Assembly (NCBI GenBank): GCA_051881075.1
Contig: JBJEPE010000091.1
Location: 1-31,701, forward strand
DNA: 31,701 nucleotides
Direction of reading: 5' to 3'
Source of the DNA: RUG14223 sp051881075
GTDB lineage: Bacteria; Bacillota; Clostridia; Oscillospirales; Acutalibacteraceae
The notes below the pieces were generated by a model. It was not told the DNA's origin and ran no database searches. It worked only from the letters and a program-made list of their open reading frames with translations. A program made the position numbers and the translations under genes. Below, in pieces: positions 1 through 7,996 of the stretch (position 1 is the first letter of the stretch; every line of letters starts with the position of its first letter).

Positions 1-163
1 TCCTCACTACTGAGCGAGCCTTATTCTTTGAGAAGAAAGAATCTGCACCGCCTGTGATAACACCGAGACCCTCTTGGTGTCCTTCTTGGAATATAACAAC
101 TATAGTAACAGCTATTGACAAAATCAAAAGAACTATACCTAAGATTATTTCTAAAGCACTCAT
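1..163 (-). CDS. secG: Preprotein translocase subunit SecG (partial; 3' end outside window)
   Basis: Only the first 54 codons are present; the gene runs off the left edge. The protein starts MSALEIILGIVLLILSIAV, a hydrophobic first membrane segment, followed by a glutamine/glutamate- and glycine-rich loop (residues about 27-40, including QEGHQEGLG) and then SFFSKNKARS. That order, an N-terminal helix, a Q-G rich loop and an FF/KN/R turn before the second helix, is typical of SecG, the small membrane subunit that assists SecYE and SecA in protein export. The ATG is preceded by GGAGGTG at 171-177 with good spacing. A promoter lies at 202-230. The second membrane helix is not visible. Confidence 0.85.
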   Translation of the reverse strand, partial: MSALEIILGIVLLILSIAVTIVVIFQEGHQEGLGVITGGADSFFSKNKARSVVR

Positions 164-201
164 TGTGTAACACCTCCAATAATCAGCATTAATTCTAGAT
201 T

Positions 202-230
202 ATAATAACATACATTTTTAAATTTTGCAA
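202..230 (-). promoter_or_regulatory. Probable secG promoter
   Basis: Read on the minus strand: TTGCAA, a 17-bp spacer, then TATTAT, about 40 nt upstream of the secG start codon. The rest of the 164-422 spacer is AT-rich and shows no gene or clear terminator for the upstream tmcAL. Confidence 0.55.
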
Positions 231-422
231 TACCTTTTTTAAGATTAGTTGCACAAAATTTCTAAATTATTTTTTTAAACCCGAAATATAACAACTTTCC
301 TCTTATTTTTTGATAAGTAAAAAAACTTTACATCATAATTGAATTTATAATTCTATAAACGTACAGGGATAAAAAGCAACATAAAAATGTATATTTTAAG
401 GGTATGTGGAATAGCAAAAAAT

Positions 423-1613
423 TTAATCATCTATCACAAAGGCAGAATCCCATACTGACGTATTTATTATTGGCATCAGAGCATTATATATATTATCGAC
501 TTCTTTTTCTTTTGCCAAAAGTGTAAGCTGTGATTGCTTAGTAATACGCTTCTGCTCTGATATTTTTGTTATTATCGGTAACTTTCCCTCTGACTTTACA
601 CGTTTAAGCACCTGCGCCCCACGCTTATTGAAGCCTATAACTTTGATATATTCAGGCATTATGCTTTGAAGCTCTTTGTCTATTCCAAGTAGTGCATAAA
701 GCAGTATTCTTCTTAATCTGGCGTGTGTATAGCGTTTTGACTTTACATTATTTATAAGATCATTATACGTGCAAAAATTATTTGCTGAGCTCAAAATTTT
801 ATTCTCTATGCCCTCACCCACCTCTGCTATATTTTTTAGCCGATCAGGGGTCATTCCACGCAGACGAATAAAAAGCTCTCTCTCAAAGGAACTCGCCGTT
901 ACGGGGCATCTGCTTTGCCTTATTTCCTCGGTAATTATCCGCATACATTCACTCGGCACAAACTTACTAATATCCTCTCCGCTTAAAATGCAGCTGCGTA
1001 TATATGATGCAGATGCCATGTTTTCGTTTGCGGATGTGCTGTCATGGTCAACACTTATGCGCTGTATTGGCACGGGCTTGACTTTGCTGTTCATACGGCT
1101 AAGCGCCTTAATATACTCAACCGCAAGAATATTATTTGGCTTGCGCAGTTCGTCGGCGGCACTTTGTCCCAAAAGACTTTGTACAACATTGCTAACAGCC
1201 ACCGCATACGTCATGCCTTTCTTCATTTCATTTTTTATTTGCGATACGGTTTCGTCCTTATTAAGTACAGCGCAAATCTCAGTAAGCATATCCCGTTCCG
1301 CACATTCTGCACCGAAATACAAATTATCAACACAGCCCATGCCGTCAATAATACTTACTCCTGCCGATGCAAACTTTTCAGCAGAAGCTACGGCAAAAGG
1401 TACGGGAATTTCAACTACAATATCCGCCCCACATTCAATAGCGGACCTTGCACGCATTTGCTTACTGATTATGGCAGGCTCTCCCCTCTGCGTGTAGTTT
1501 CCGCTCATTACGGCAACTACATGGGTACTGCCTTGTTCTCTCATTTTATTTATTAGATATAAATGACCGTTGTGAAAAGGATTAAATTCACAAATTACGG
1601 CTGAAATAATCAT
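423..1613 (-). CDS. tmcAL: tRNA(Met) cytidine acetate ligase (TmcAL / YlbM family)
   Basis: A protein of 396 residues beginning MIISAVICEFNPFHNGHLYL. The FNPFHNGH stretch is the HxGH-type nucleotidyltransferase signature, and HVVAVMSGNYTQRGEPAI follows, both typical of the YlbM family. In this family the enzyme activates acetate with ATP and transfers it to the wobble cytidine of elongator tRNA-Met (N4-acetylcytidine). Length is close to the usual roughly 400 residues. The open frame extends 36 codons further upstream, but that part is AT-rich and carries no homology-like signature, so the start is placed at the MIISAV methionine, with only a weak GGTGAG upstream. It is divergent from ackA; acetate is a shared metabolite, but the link is only suggestive. 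Confidence 0.88.
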   Translation of the reverse strand: MIISAVICEFNPFHNGHLYLINKMREQGSTHVVAVMSGNYTQRGEPAIISKQMRARSAIECGADIVVEIPVPFAVASAEKFASAGVSIIDGMGCVDNLYFGAECAERDMLTEICAVLNKDETVSQIKNEMKKGMTYAVAVSNVVQSLLGQSAADELRKPNNILAVEYIKALSRMNSKVKPVPIQRISVDHDSTSANENMASASYIRSCILSGEDISKFVPSECMRIITEEIRQSRCPVTASSFERELFIRLRGMTPDRLKNIAEVGEGIENKILSSANNFCTYNDLINNVKSKRYTHARLRRILLYALLGIDKELQSIMPEYIKVIGFNKRGAQVLKRVKSEGKLPIITKISEQKRITKQSQLTLLAKEKEVDNIYNALMPIINTSVWDSAFVIDD

Positions 1614-1650
1614 AATTCTCACCAATTTTTTAAAAAATTTTAAATAACGG

Positions 1651-1679
1651 TTGATTTTGTAACATATTTGTACTATTAT
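1651..1679 (+). promoter_or_regulatory. Probable ackA promoter
   Basis: TTGATT, 17-bp spacer, TATTAT on the plus strand, giving an ackA leader of about 85 nt. Its -10 box is one half of the 12-bp palindrome TATTATATAATA, the other half of which is the -10 box of a minus-strand promoter. Confidence 0.55.
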
Positions 1680-1708
1680 ATAATAGTCAAAAATGCAATC
1701 AAATTCAA
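1680..1708 (-). promoter_or_regulatory. Probable tmcAL promoter, facing and abutting the ackA promoter
   Basis: On the minus strand: TTGAAT, 17-bp spacer, TATTAT, about 65 nt upstream of the tmcAL start. The -10 directly adjoins the opposite-strand -10 at 1674-1679, so the two promoters point at each other and cannot both be occupied. Confidence 0.45.
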
Positions 1709-1769
1709 GCGTATATTGCATTATTCGTTAATGATTTTTGATTTTTTAGGATACGACAGGAGGATAACA

Positions 1770-2978
1770 ATGAAAATACTTGTAATTAACGCAGGTAGCT
1801 CATCGCTTAAATATCAGCTTATAGATATGACCGATGAGTCAGTACTTGCTAAAGGAAATTGCGAAAGAATAGGCATTGACGGTAGCGTTATTACACACAA
1901 GACCGCAGACGGTAGAGAGAGAAAGCTCGTTGTACCTATGGTTGACCATACTGCCGCTTTTATGCAGGTTAAAGATGCTTTGCTTGATAGCGAGGTAGGC
2001 GTAATTAAGAACCTTGATGAGGTTTCCGCTATCGGTCACAGAATAGTTCAGGGCGGTGCCATATTCAATGAATCAGTAATCGTTACAGAAGAGGTTATTA
2101 AGGGTATTGAAAGCCTTATTCCGCTGGCACCTTTACATAACAGAGCTCATGTACAGGGCATACGTGCCTGTATTGAAGTTTTCGGCAAGGATGTACCGGA
2201 GGTTGTTGTTTTTGACAACGCCTTCCACTCAACAATGCCGCCTAAGGCTTATATGTATCCTGTACCGTATGAATATTATGAGAACTATCACGTACGCAGA
2301 TACGGCTTCCACGGTACATCTCACCGCTATGTAAGCGGCAAGTGTGCCGAGCTTATGGGCAGAGATATAAAAGACTTAAAGCTTATAACCTGCCACCTTG
2401 GCAACGGTTCATCAATTACCGCTATTGACGGCGGCAAAGTTATTGATACCAGCATGGGTCTTACCCCGCTTGACGGCTTTATGATGGGCACACGCTCAGG
2501 AACCCTTGATCCGTCGGTTGTTACATTTATCGCAGAGCAGGATCACCTCACTGCAGCAGCTATGAGAGAAATGCTCAATAAGAAGTCCGGCCTACTCGGT
2601 ATTTCAGGCGTTTCAAGTGATGACAGAGATGTTACTAAAGCCGCAAATGAAGGTAATGAAAGAGCCATCCTTGCACATCAGATGTTAAGATATGAGATAG
2701 CAAAGTTCATCGGTGGCTACTATGTAGCATTGGGCGGCTGTGACGCTATGGTATTTACGGCAGGCCTCGGCGAAAATCAACCGTCACACCGTAAGGCAAT
2801 CTGCGATTACCTTAAATGCTTTGGCGTTGAGATTGATGACGAGCTTAACGAAAAGGCTATACATGGCAACGGTGGTAGAATATCTACACCAAACTCAAAA
2901 ATTGAAATTTATGTTATCCCGACAAACGAAGAACTTGTTATCGCAAGAGATACTAAGGCCCTCGTTGAGAACAGATAA
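1770..2978 (+). CDS. ackA: Acetate kinase
   Basis: A 402-residue cytoplasmic enzyme, the usual length for the family, interconverting acetyl phosphate + ADP and acetate + ATP at the end of acetate fermentation. Signatures visible are the N-terminal MKILVINAGSSSLKYQL phosphate-binding segment, FDNAFHSTMP with the catalytic aspartate, RRYGFHGTSHRYV, HLGNGSS and GLTPLDGFMMGTRSG. The start is the ATG at 1770, preceded by AGGAGG at 1758-1763; an upstream in-frame extension of 34 codons is rejected because it crosses the promoter. No phosphotransacetylase gene adjoins it. A hairpin terminator follows at 3010. Confidence 0.97.
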   Translation: MKILVINAGSSSLKYQLIDMTDESVLAKGNCERIGIDGSVITHKTADGRERKLVVPMVDHTAAFMQVKDALLDSEVGVIKNLDEVSAIGHRIVQGGAIFNESVIVTEEVIKGIESLIPLAPLHNRAHVQGIRACIEVFGKDVPEVVVFDNAFHSTMPPKAYMYPVPYEYYENYHVRRYGFHGTSHRYVSGKCAELMGRDIKDLKLITCHLGNGSSITAIDGGKVIDTSMGLTPLDGFMMGTRSGTLDPSVVTFIAEQDHLTAAAMREMLNKKSGLLGISGVSSDDRDVTKAANEGNERAILAHQMLRYEIAKFIGGYYVALGGCDAMVFTAGLGENQPSHRKAICDYLKCFGVEIDDELNEKAIHGNGGRISTPNSKIEIYVIPTNEELVIARDTKALVENR

Positions 2979-3009
2979 TATTTATTTGTTAATACTAACT
3001 ATAAAGAAG

Positions 3010-3045
3010 ATGAGGTACCGTATCACTTCGGTGCCTCATTTTATT
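3010..3045 (+). terminator. Intrinsic terminator after ackA
   Basis: Stem 3010-3020 with 3029-3039 (11 bp including one G-T pair), 8-nt loop, followed by a short T-rich tail. It lies between ackA and mnmA, so mnmA probably depends partly on readthrough or its own promoter. Confidence 0.7.
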
Positions 3046-3073
3046 AAAGAGATCCGTATAGGAGGCAAAAGCA

Positions 3074-4156
3074 ATGAATAACAAGGCATTAATAGCTATG
3101 AGCGGTGGCGTAGACAGCTCTGTTGCCGCCTTTTTGATGAAGCAAAAGGGATATGATTGCACAGGCGTTACCATGAAGCTGTACACTAATGAAGAAATAG
3201 GCGTAAGCCGAGAAAAAACCTGCTGTTCACTTGATGACGTAGAGGACGCACGAAGCGTTGCATACAGGCTTGACATGCCCTATTATGTTTTTAACTTTAC
3301 GGGAGATTTTGAAAAAAACGTAATCAAAAAGTTTGTTGACTCATATGAGGGCGGATTTACCCCTAATCCCTGTATTGACTGCAACAGATACATGAAGTTT
3401 GACAGACTGTATATGCGCGCAAAAGAGCTTGGAATGGATACCATAGTAACCGGACACTATGCGCAGATAACATACAATGAAGAAACCGGCCGTTATTTAC
3501 TCAAAAAAGCCGTAGATCCAACGAAGGATCAAAGCTACGTGTTATATTCATTAACGCAGGATCAGCTTAAGCACACGCAATTTCCACTCGGTACGCTGCC
3601 TAAATCAAAGGTAAGAGAGATTGCGGCTGAAAACGGCTTTTTAAATGCTAATAAGCACGACAGTCAAGACATCTGCTTTGTTCCCGATGGGAAATATACT
3701 GAGTTTATAGAGAAATATACAGGTAAAGATTATCCGCACGGGAACTTCATTGATATAAACGGTAATATCTTAGGTGAACACAAGGGTATAATTCGCTATA
3801 CAATAGGTCAGCGTAAAGGTTTAGGACTTGCCATGTCTAAGCCCGTTTATGTTTGCAAAAAAGATGTAGAAAACAATGCAGTAGTACTTGGAGATAACGA
3901 GGATTTATTCTCAACTACTCTAATAGCCAAAGATATTAATCTGATATCCTGTGAAAAAATTGAATCCCCTATACGTGTAAAAGCAAAAATCAGATATAAC
4001 CAAGCTGAACAATGGGCAACGGCGGAACAGCTTGACGATGATACGATAAAGGTAGTATTTGATGAACCGCAACGTGCTATAGCTCTTGGACAGGCAGTTG
4101 TATTATATGATGGAGATGTTGTAGTAGGCGGAGGAACTATAGCAAGTGGTGATTGA
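3074..4156 (+). CDS. mnmA: tRNA-specific 2-thiouridylase MnmA
   Basis: A 360-residue cytoplasmic enzyme that thiolates U34 of tRNA-Lys, -Glu and -Gln using ATP and persulfide sulfur. The ATP pyrophosphatase P-loop SGGVDSS is at residues 10-16. Catalytic cysteines are visible: NPCIDCN at 98-104 (Cys103 aligns with the family nucleophile) and SQDICFV with Cys201, which carries the persulfide. TGHYAQ at about 126-131 and the C-terminal beta-barrel (IRVKAKIRYN, VVFDEPQRAIALGQAVVLY) complete the fold. GGAGG at 3061-3065 supports the ATG. It sits 95 bp after ackA, separated by a terminator. Confidence 0.97.
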   Translation: MNNKALIAMSGGVDSSVAAFLMKQKGYDCTGVTMKLYTNEEIGVSREKTCCSLDDVEDARSVAYRLDMPYYVFNFTGDFEKNVIKKFVDSYEGGFTPNPCIDCNRYMKFDRLYMRAKELGMDTIVTGHYAQITYNEETGRYLLKKAVDPTKDQSYVLYSLTQDQLKHTQFPLGTLPKSKVREIAAENGFLNANKHDSQDICFVPDGKYTEFIEKYTGKDYPHGNFIDINGNILGEHKGIIRYTIGQRKGLGLAMSKPVYVCKKDVENNAVVLGDNEDLFSTTLIAKDINLISCEKIESPIRVKAKIRYNQAEQWATAEQLDDDTIKVVFDEPQRAIALGQAVVLYDGDVVVGGGTIASGD

Positions 4157-4203
4157 ATATAAGCACAAATTCCATATTAAATTAGTAATTATAAAACGAC
4201 ATT

Positions 4204-4250
4204 AAAAAACGCTGTAGATATTTAAGTTTATATCTACAGCGTTTATTTAT
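4204..4250. terminator. Bidirectional terminator between convergent mnmA and the biotin operon
   Basis: A perfect 15-bp stem, 4207-4221 with 4230-4244, with an 8-nt loop, flanked by an A-run on the left and a T-rich run on the right, so it can stop transcription from both sides. Confidence 0.85.
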
Positions 4251-4280
4251 TGTAATTTTTAACTCTTTTGAGATTATGGG

Positions 4281-5681
4281 TTATACCGGATGTATCATTT
4301 TTTCCTTGTCAAAATGTTCTCCGTCAATTCCGTATTTCTCATTTTTACGCTTTTCAAAGAAGTTTACGGCTACCTTCGGGAATTGTGCATAAGAAAGTAC
4401 ATCTTCCTCTTGCTCTATCCACTGTGCGCACTCACCACGGAGCTTTTCAAGCTCAGGTTCAAGTAAATCGGCAGGTCTGCAAGTAATTGCAGGTCTGTCA
4501 CCGGCAATTTTCTTAGTGAACTGAGGGTCTACAGGTACAGGAGTAGTACCGTATTTGCCGGAAACTAAATCTTTGAACTCGTTAGTACACATTTTATATC
4601 TTTCGCCCATTAAAACGTTATAAACAGCCTGCGTACCTACTATCTGAGATGTAGGAGTAACAAGCGGCGGATAGCCTGCATCTTTACGTACAGCAGGAAC
4701 TTCTTTTAATACTTCGTCAAGCTTATCTTCTTTGCCTGCTTGCTTAAGCTGTGAAAGAAGATTAGAAAGCATACCGCCGGGAACCTGATATATAAGAGCA
4801 TTTGCATCAACGGCAAGCATCTTAGGATCAAGCAGACCCTCTTTGATGTATCTGTTTCTGAGCTGCATGAAATAATCTCTTATTTCGGTGAGTAAAACAA
4901 GATCTAGGCCTGTGTCATACTCGGTACCCTTAAGTGCGGCAACCATAGACTCGGTAGGTGCATGAGATGTGCCAAGTGCCAAAGGCGACATAGCGGTATC
5001 TATCATGTCTGCGCCTGCCTCAATACCCTTTAACAGGCACATTGATGCAAGACCTGAGGTATAGTGTGTATGCACCTGTACAGGTAAATCTACTGCCTTT
5101 TTGATAGCTGATACAAGGTTTTGGGTATCATACGGTGTAAGAAGTGCCGCCATATCCTTAATGCAGATAGAATCAGCGCCTGCATCCGCTATTCTCTTAG
5201 CATAATCAACATAGTAATCTGTTGTGAAAACAGGTCCTGTTGTGTAAGAAATAGCTACCTGAGCGTGTGCTTTTTCCTTTTTAGCCGCCTTTATGGCAAC
5301 CTGAAGGTTCTTTATATCATTAAGTGCGTCAAAAATTCTGATAATATCTATGCCATTTGCCACTGAACGCTGTACAAAATACTCAAGAACATCGTCTGCA
5401 TAGTGACGGTAACCGAGCATATTTTGACCTCTGAACAGCATTTGAAGCTTTGTGTTCGGGCAATGGTCACGTATAGTGCGCAATCTCTCCCATGGGTCTT
5501 CATTTAAAAATCTCAAACAAGAGTCAAACGTTGCGCCGCCCCAACATTCAAGTGAATAAAATCCGACTTTATCGAGCTTATCGAGTATCGGGAGCATATC
5601 TGCGGTTGACATCCTTGTTGCCAAAAGGGACTGATGAGCATCACGCAAGACCGTTTCGGTTATTAAAATCTTTTTTGCCAT
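4281..5681 (-). CDS. Carboxyltransferase, OadA / pyruvate carboxylase subunit B / transcarboxylase 5S type
   Basis: A 466-residue TIM-barrel carboxyltransferase. Metal and carboxylysine residues of the family are present: Asp14 in RDAHQSLLATRM, Lys175 in CIKDM, and His204/His206 in VHTHYTSGLA; FRGQNMLGYRHYADD is also conserved. The family moves a carboxyl group between biotin and pyruvate/oxaloacetate. Unlike classical OadA there is no C-terminal biotinyl domain; the protein ends after the PYC-OADA domain, and biotin is supplied by the separate carrier encoded 19 bp upstream. This is the arrangement of the Propionibacterium transcarboxylase 5S subunit. It is third in a three-gene operon. Automatic annotation would probably call it oxaloacetate decarboxylase alpha; which reaction it serves is not settled by sequence. 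Confidence 0.85.
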   Translation of the reverse strand: MAKKILITETVLRDAHQSLLATRMSTADMLPILDKLDKVGFYSLECWGGATFDSCLRFLNEDPWERLRTIRDHCPNTKLQMLFRGQNMLGYRHYADDVLEYFVQRSVANGIDIIRIFDALNDIKNLQVAIKAAKKEKAHAQVAISYTTGPVFTTDYYVDYAKRIADAGADSICIKDMAALLTPYDTQNLVSAIKKAVDLPVQVHTHYTSGLASMCLLKGIEAGADMIDTAMSPLALGTSHAPTESMVAALKGTEYDTGLDLVLLTEIRDYFMQLRNRYIKEGLLDPKMLAVDANALIYQVPGGMLSNLLSQLKQAGKEDKLDEVLKEVPAVRKDAGYPPLVTPTSQIVGTQAVYNVLMGERYKMCTNEFKDLVSGKYGTTPVPVDPQFTKKIAGDRPAITCRPADLLEPELEKLRGECAQWIEQEEDVLSYAQFPKVAVNFFEKRKNEKYGIDGEHFDKEKMIHPV

Positions 5682-5700
5682 TCGTTACACGCTCCTTAAA

Positions 5701-6066
5701 TCAAGCAAGCGTGAGGATAACTGTGCCTGAATCTACAGACTCGCCCTTGCTTACGTTAATACCGGCAACAGTTGTATCTCTTGGAGATACTATCTCATTT
5801 TCCATCTTCATCGCTTCAAGGATAACCAGTACCTGACCCTTCTTAACGCTTTGACCTACGCTAACGTTTATTGACAAAATAGTACCCGGCATAGGTGCCT
5901 TCACCGGTTCACCGGATGCACTGCTTTGGGCAGGAGCCTTTTTAGGTGCAGGCTTTGCGGCAGGTGCGGCAGCAGGTGCTATTGCAACAGGAGCAGCACT
6001 TTCGCCTAATTCTTCAACCTGTACATCATATGCTGTACCGTTTACTGTAATTCTAAGATTTTTCAT
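5701..6066 (-). CDS. Biotin carboxyl carrier protein (1.3S / OadA biotinyl-domain type)
   Basis: A 121-residue protein with a short N-terminal strand region (residues 1-22), an alanine/proline/lysine-rich flexible linker (about 23-52), and a C-terminal biotinyl domain (about 54-121). The biotinylation motif EAMKMENEI puts the modified lysine at Lys87, and the partner hairpin MPGTILSINVSVGQSVKKG is complete. It shuttles CO2 between the two carboxyltransferases encoded on either side (24 bp from the upstream gene, 19 bp from the downstream gene). Size and layout match the transcarboxylase 1.3S subunit and the carriers of sodium-pumping decarboxylases. Confidence 0.93.
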   Translation of the reverse strand: MKNLRITVNGTAYDVQVEELGESAAPVAIAPAAAPAAKPAPKKAPAQSSASGEPVKAPMPGTILSINVSVGQSVKKGQVLVILEAMKMENEIVSPRDTTVAGINVSKGESVDSGTVILTLA

Positions 6067-6090
6067 TTATATTCATCCTTTCGTAATGGA

Positions 6091-7479
6091 TCAAATTTGT
6101 GTGTTGCCGTGCTTTCTCGGCAATGTTGTAACTCTCTTTGATGCAAGCATATCGATATATGTAAGGAGCTTCTCTCTCGTTTGAGCAGGCTCAATAACAT
6201 CTTCTACATATCCCTCTGCGGCGGCCTTGAATACATTAGCCTCAACATCTCTGTACTCGATGGCAAGCTTTGCTCTGTCAGCAACAGGATCACTTGAATT
6301 ATTAAGTTTGTCGCTCCAAAGCATAGCAGACGCAGTTACGGGATTTAAAGCGTTTATTACGGCAGTACACCATGCTACGGTTATATCTGCGTTGGCACCC
6401 TTACCGGCTGTAGCAACATAATAAGCACCGTATGCCTTGCCTGTAACAACAGTTGCCTTAACTGTTGTAGCCTCTGCATAAGCACTTGCAAGCTTAGCGG
6501 CGTCCTTGAGTGATGTGAAACCGTCGGAGTTAGCAAAAGTAACTACAGGAACAGAGAAACCGTCGCAGAAGCGCACAAAGCGTGCTGCCTTAGTGCAACT
6601 GTCGCTGTCTGCCTTGTCACCTGTAAAAGCAATTATTCCTACTGCATTACCGCCGATACGTGCAAGACCCGTCTTTACCGCTGTGCCGAACTTAGCCTGA
6701 AGCTCGATAAAGCTGTCATCGTCAGCTACACAGGCAACTATCTCCTCGGTAATATCCTTACCGTCAAGTGCAGAATCAGCACATGAATTAAGCAGACTTG
6801 CGTCCTTCTTAGCACCTATATCATCGGCAAAGGGTGATACGCTTAGGTTATTTGAAGGCAACATAGCGATAAGCTCCTTTGCCTTATTAAGAGCGTCTGC
6901 CTCATCTTCCGCAGTAATGTGGCTGATACCGCCTACTTCATTTTCTTCATACGTACCGCATTTGCCGTTAGTTTCAAGTGAAAGCTGTGCTTTCTTTGAC
7001 ATTATAACAATATCTGCCGATGCTGCAATCATCGCACCTGCACCAAAGCAGGGGCCTAAAACAACAGATATCTGTGGTACAACACCCGTAATGTTACTTG
7101 TAAGATTAAGAATATCGCCATATGCGCCGAGCATATCGTATTCCTGAGCAAGCTTTGCACCGATAGAATCATATATTCCTATAATCGGTAAGCCTGTCTT
7201 AGTTGCAGTTTCATAGAGCTTCTTTAGCTTAGCGGCCTGAGCCTTACTCATAGCACCGCCCTGCATATCTCTATTTTGAGCAAAAGCATAGACAGGGCAA
7301 CCGTTTACGGCACCGTATGCCGCAATCGCTTCGGTATAATCGCCGTCAGACTTTGAGAATGAATCTATCTCAACGAAGCTGCCGCCGTCAAAAAGCTTTG
7401 AAAGTCTTTCTTTTGCCACGGTAGCTCCGAGTGAGTCCTTGGCTTGTCCGAGCATTTCGAGCTTTTCTTCAATACTCAT
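6091..7479 (-). CDS. Acyl-CoA carboxyltransferase subunit (MmdA / PccB / transcarboxylase 12S family)
   Basis: A 462-residue crotonase-fold carboxyltransferase. Recognisable segments are VAKERLSKLFDGGSFVEID near the N-terminus, the acyl-CoA oxyanion-hole region VVLGPCFGAGAMIAASADIV, and a C-terminal half with GNAVGIIAF, VRFCDGFSVPVVTFANSDGF and GKAYGAYYVA. Family members transfer carboxyl groups between biotin and acetyl-, propionyl- or methylmalonyl-CoA. It is about 50 residues shorter than typical PccB/MmdA: the usual N-terminal GKLTARER segment is abbreviated. Many substitutions suggest a divergent branch. ATG is supported by GGAGG at 7487-7491. It is the first gene of the operon with the biotin carrier and the OadA-like subunit; acyl-CoA specificity cannot be read from sequence. 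Confidence 0.85.
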   Translation of the reverse strand: MSIEEKLEMLGQAKDSLGATVAKERLSKLFDGGSFVEIDSFSKSDGDYTEAIAAYGAVNGCPVYAFAQNRDMQGGAMSKAQAAKLKKLYETATKTGLPIIGIYDSIGAKLAQEYDMLGAYGDILNLTSNITGVVPQISVVLGPCFGAGAMIAASADIVIMSKKAQLSLETNGKCGTYEENEVGGISHITAEDEADALNKAKELIAMLPSNNLSVSPFADDIGAKKDASLLNSCADSALDGKDITEEIVACVADDDSFIELQAKFGTAVKTGLARIGGNAVGIIAFTGDKADSDSCTKAARFVRFCDGFSVPVVTFANSDGFTSLKDAAKLASAYAEATTVKATVVTGKAYGAYYVATAGKGANADITVAWCTAVINALNPVTASAMLWSDKLNNSSDPVADRAKLAIEYRDVEANVFKAAAEGYVEDVIEPAQTREKLLTYIDMLASKRVTTLPRKHGNTQI

Positions 7480-7554
7480 TCAAATTCCTCCGTTCAAAAA
7501 TTTATTTAAGTTACATTCATTATTAAAATTTATAATAAACAAATAAACAAATCA

Positions 7555-7583
7555 ATTATATAAAATTTTCGTTAAAATCACAA
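7555..7583 (-). promoter_or_regulatory. Probable promoter of the carboxyltransferase operon
   Basis: On the minus strand TTGTGA, 17-bp spacer, perfect TATAAT, immediately downstream of the GNAT-like gene's stop codon. The leader would be about 65-70 nt and is AT-rich. Confidence 0.55.
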
Positions 7584-7592
7584 TAGTATTAT

Positions 7593-7994
7593 TTATTTTT
7601 TACAGTTTTCACATTTTCCAATCATTTTAGGCAAGTCTATCAGTGCAATATTGCCAATGATTTTGTGTCCTAATTGACGAAAAACGTTGAAATCCTCATT
7701 ATTTACTCCATAAATCACAAAAATACCTCTGTTCATCGCATAAGATGCCGCCGCCCTGACAAGCAAATCAGCGGTCAGCAGGTTATCGTTATCAAGCTTT
7801 TTTGTTTTATCACAGAAATACAAGTCCAGCTTAAGCAGGGACATTCTTTTATCCTCAATACATACGGCAATATATCCAAGCTGTGCACCGCTTTCCTCTG
7901 CCATTAAAATCGCTTTATCTCCGCTTATATCTTGAAATGGAGAGAGAATAACCGCAACGCTATTTTCATCTCTCACAGGTTTTACCGATATCAT
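7593..7994 (-). CDS. Small uncharacterised protein, possibly GNAT-like
   Basis: A 133-residue protein I cannot assign firmly. The central part (AILMAEESGAQLGYIAVCIED, then MSLLKLDLYF) resembles the beta-bulge strands of GNAT acetyltransferases, followed by a helix (DLLVRAAASYAMNRGIFVIYG) and RQLGHKIIGN, where GNAT proteins carry the 'Y-x-x-x-GF' region. The acetyl-CoA loop R/Q-x-x-G-x-G/A is not evident, so it may be inactive or another fold. It ends in GKCENCKK with a CxxC pair. The gene starts 2 bp after rluB, with its ribosome site inside the rluB end, so the two are translationally linked. Confidence 0.6.
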   Translation of the reverse strand: MISVKPVRDENSVAVILSPFQDISGDKAILMAEESGAQLGYIAVCIEDKRMSLLKLDLYFCDKTKKLDNDNLLTADLLVRAAASYAMNRGIFVIYGVNNEDFNVFRQLGHKIIGNIALIDLPKMIGKCENCKK

Positions 7995-7996
7995 AA

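Noticed and set aside
769..1497. 242-codon plus-strand frame inside tmcAL
   Set aside because: Opposite strand of a well-supported gene, no ribosome site and no recognisable protein family.
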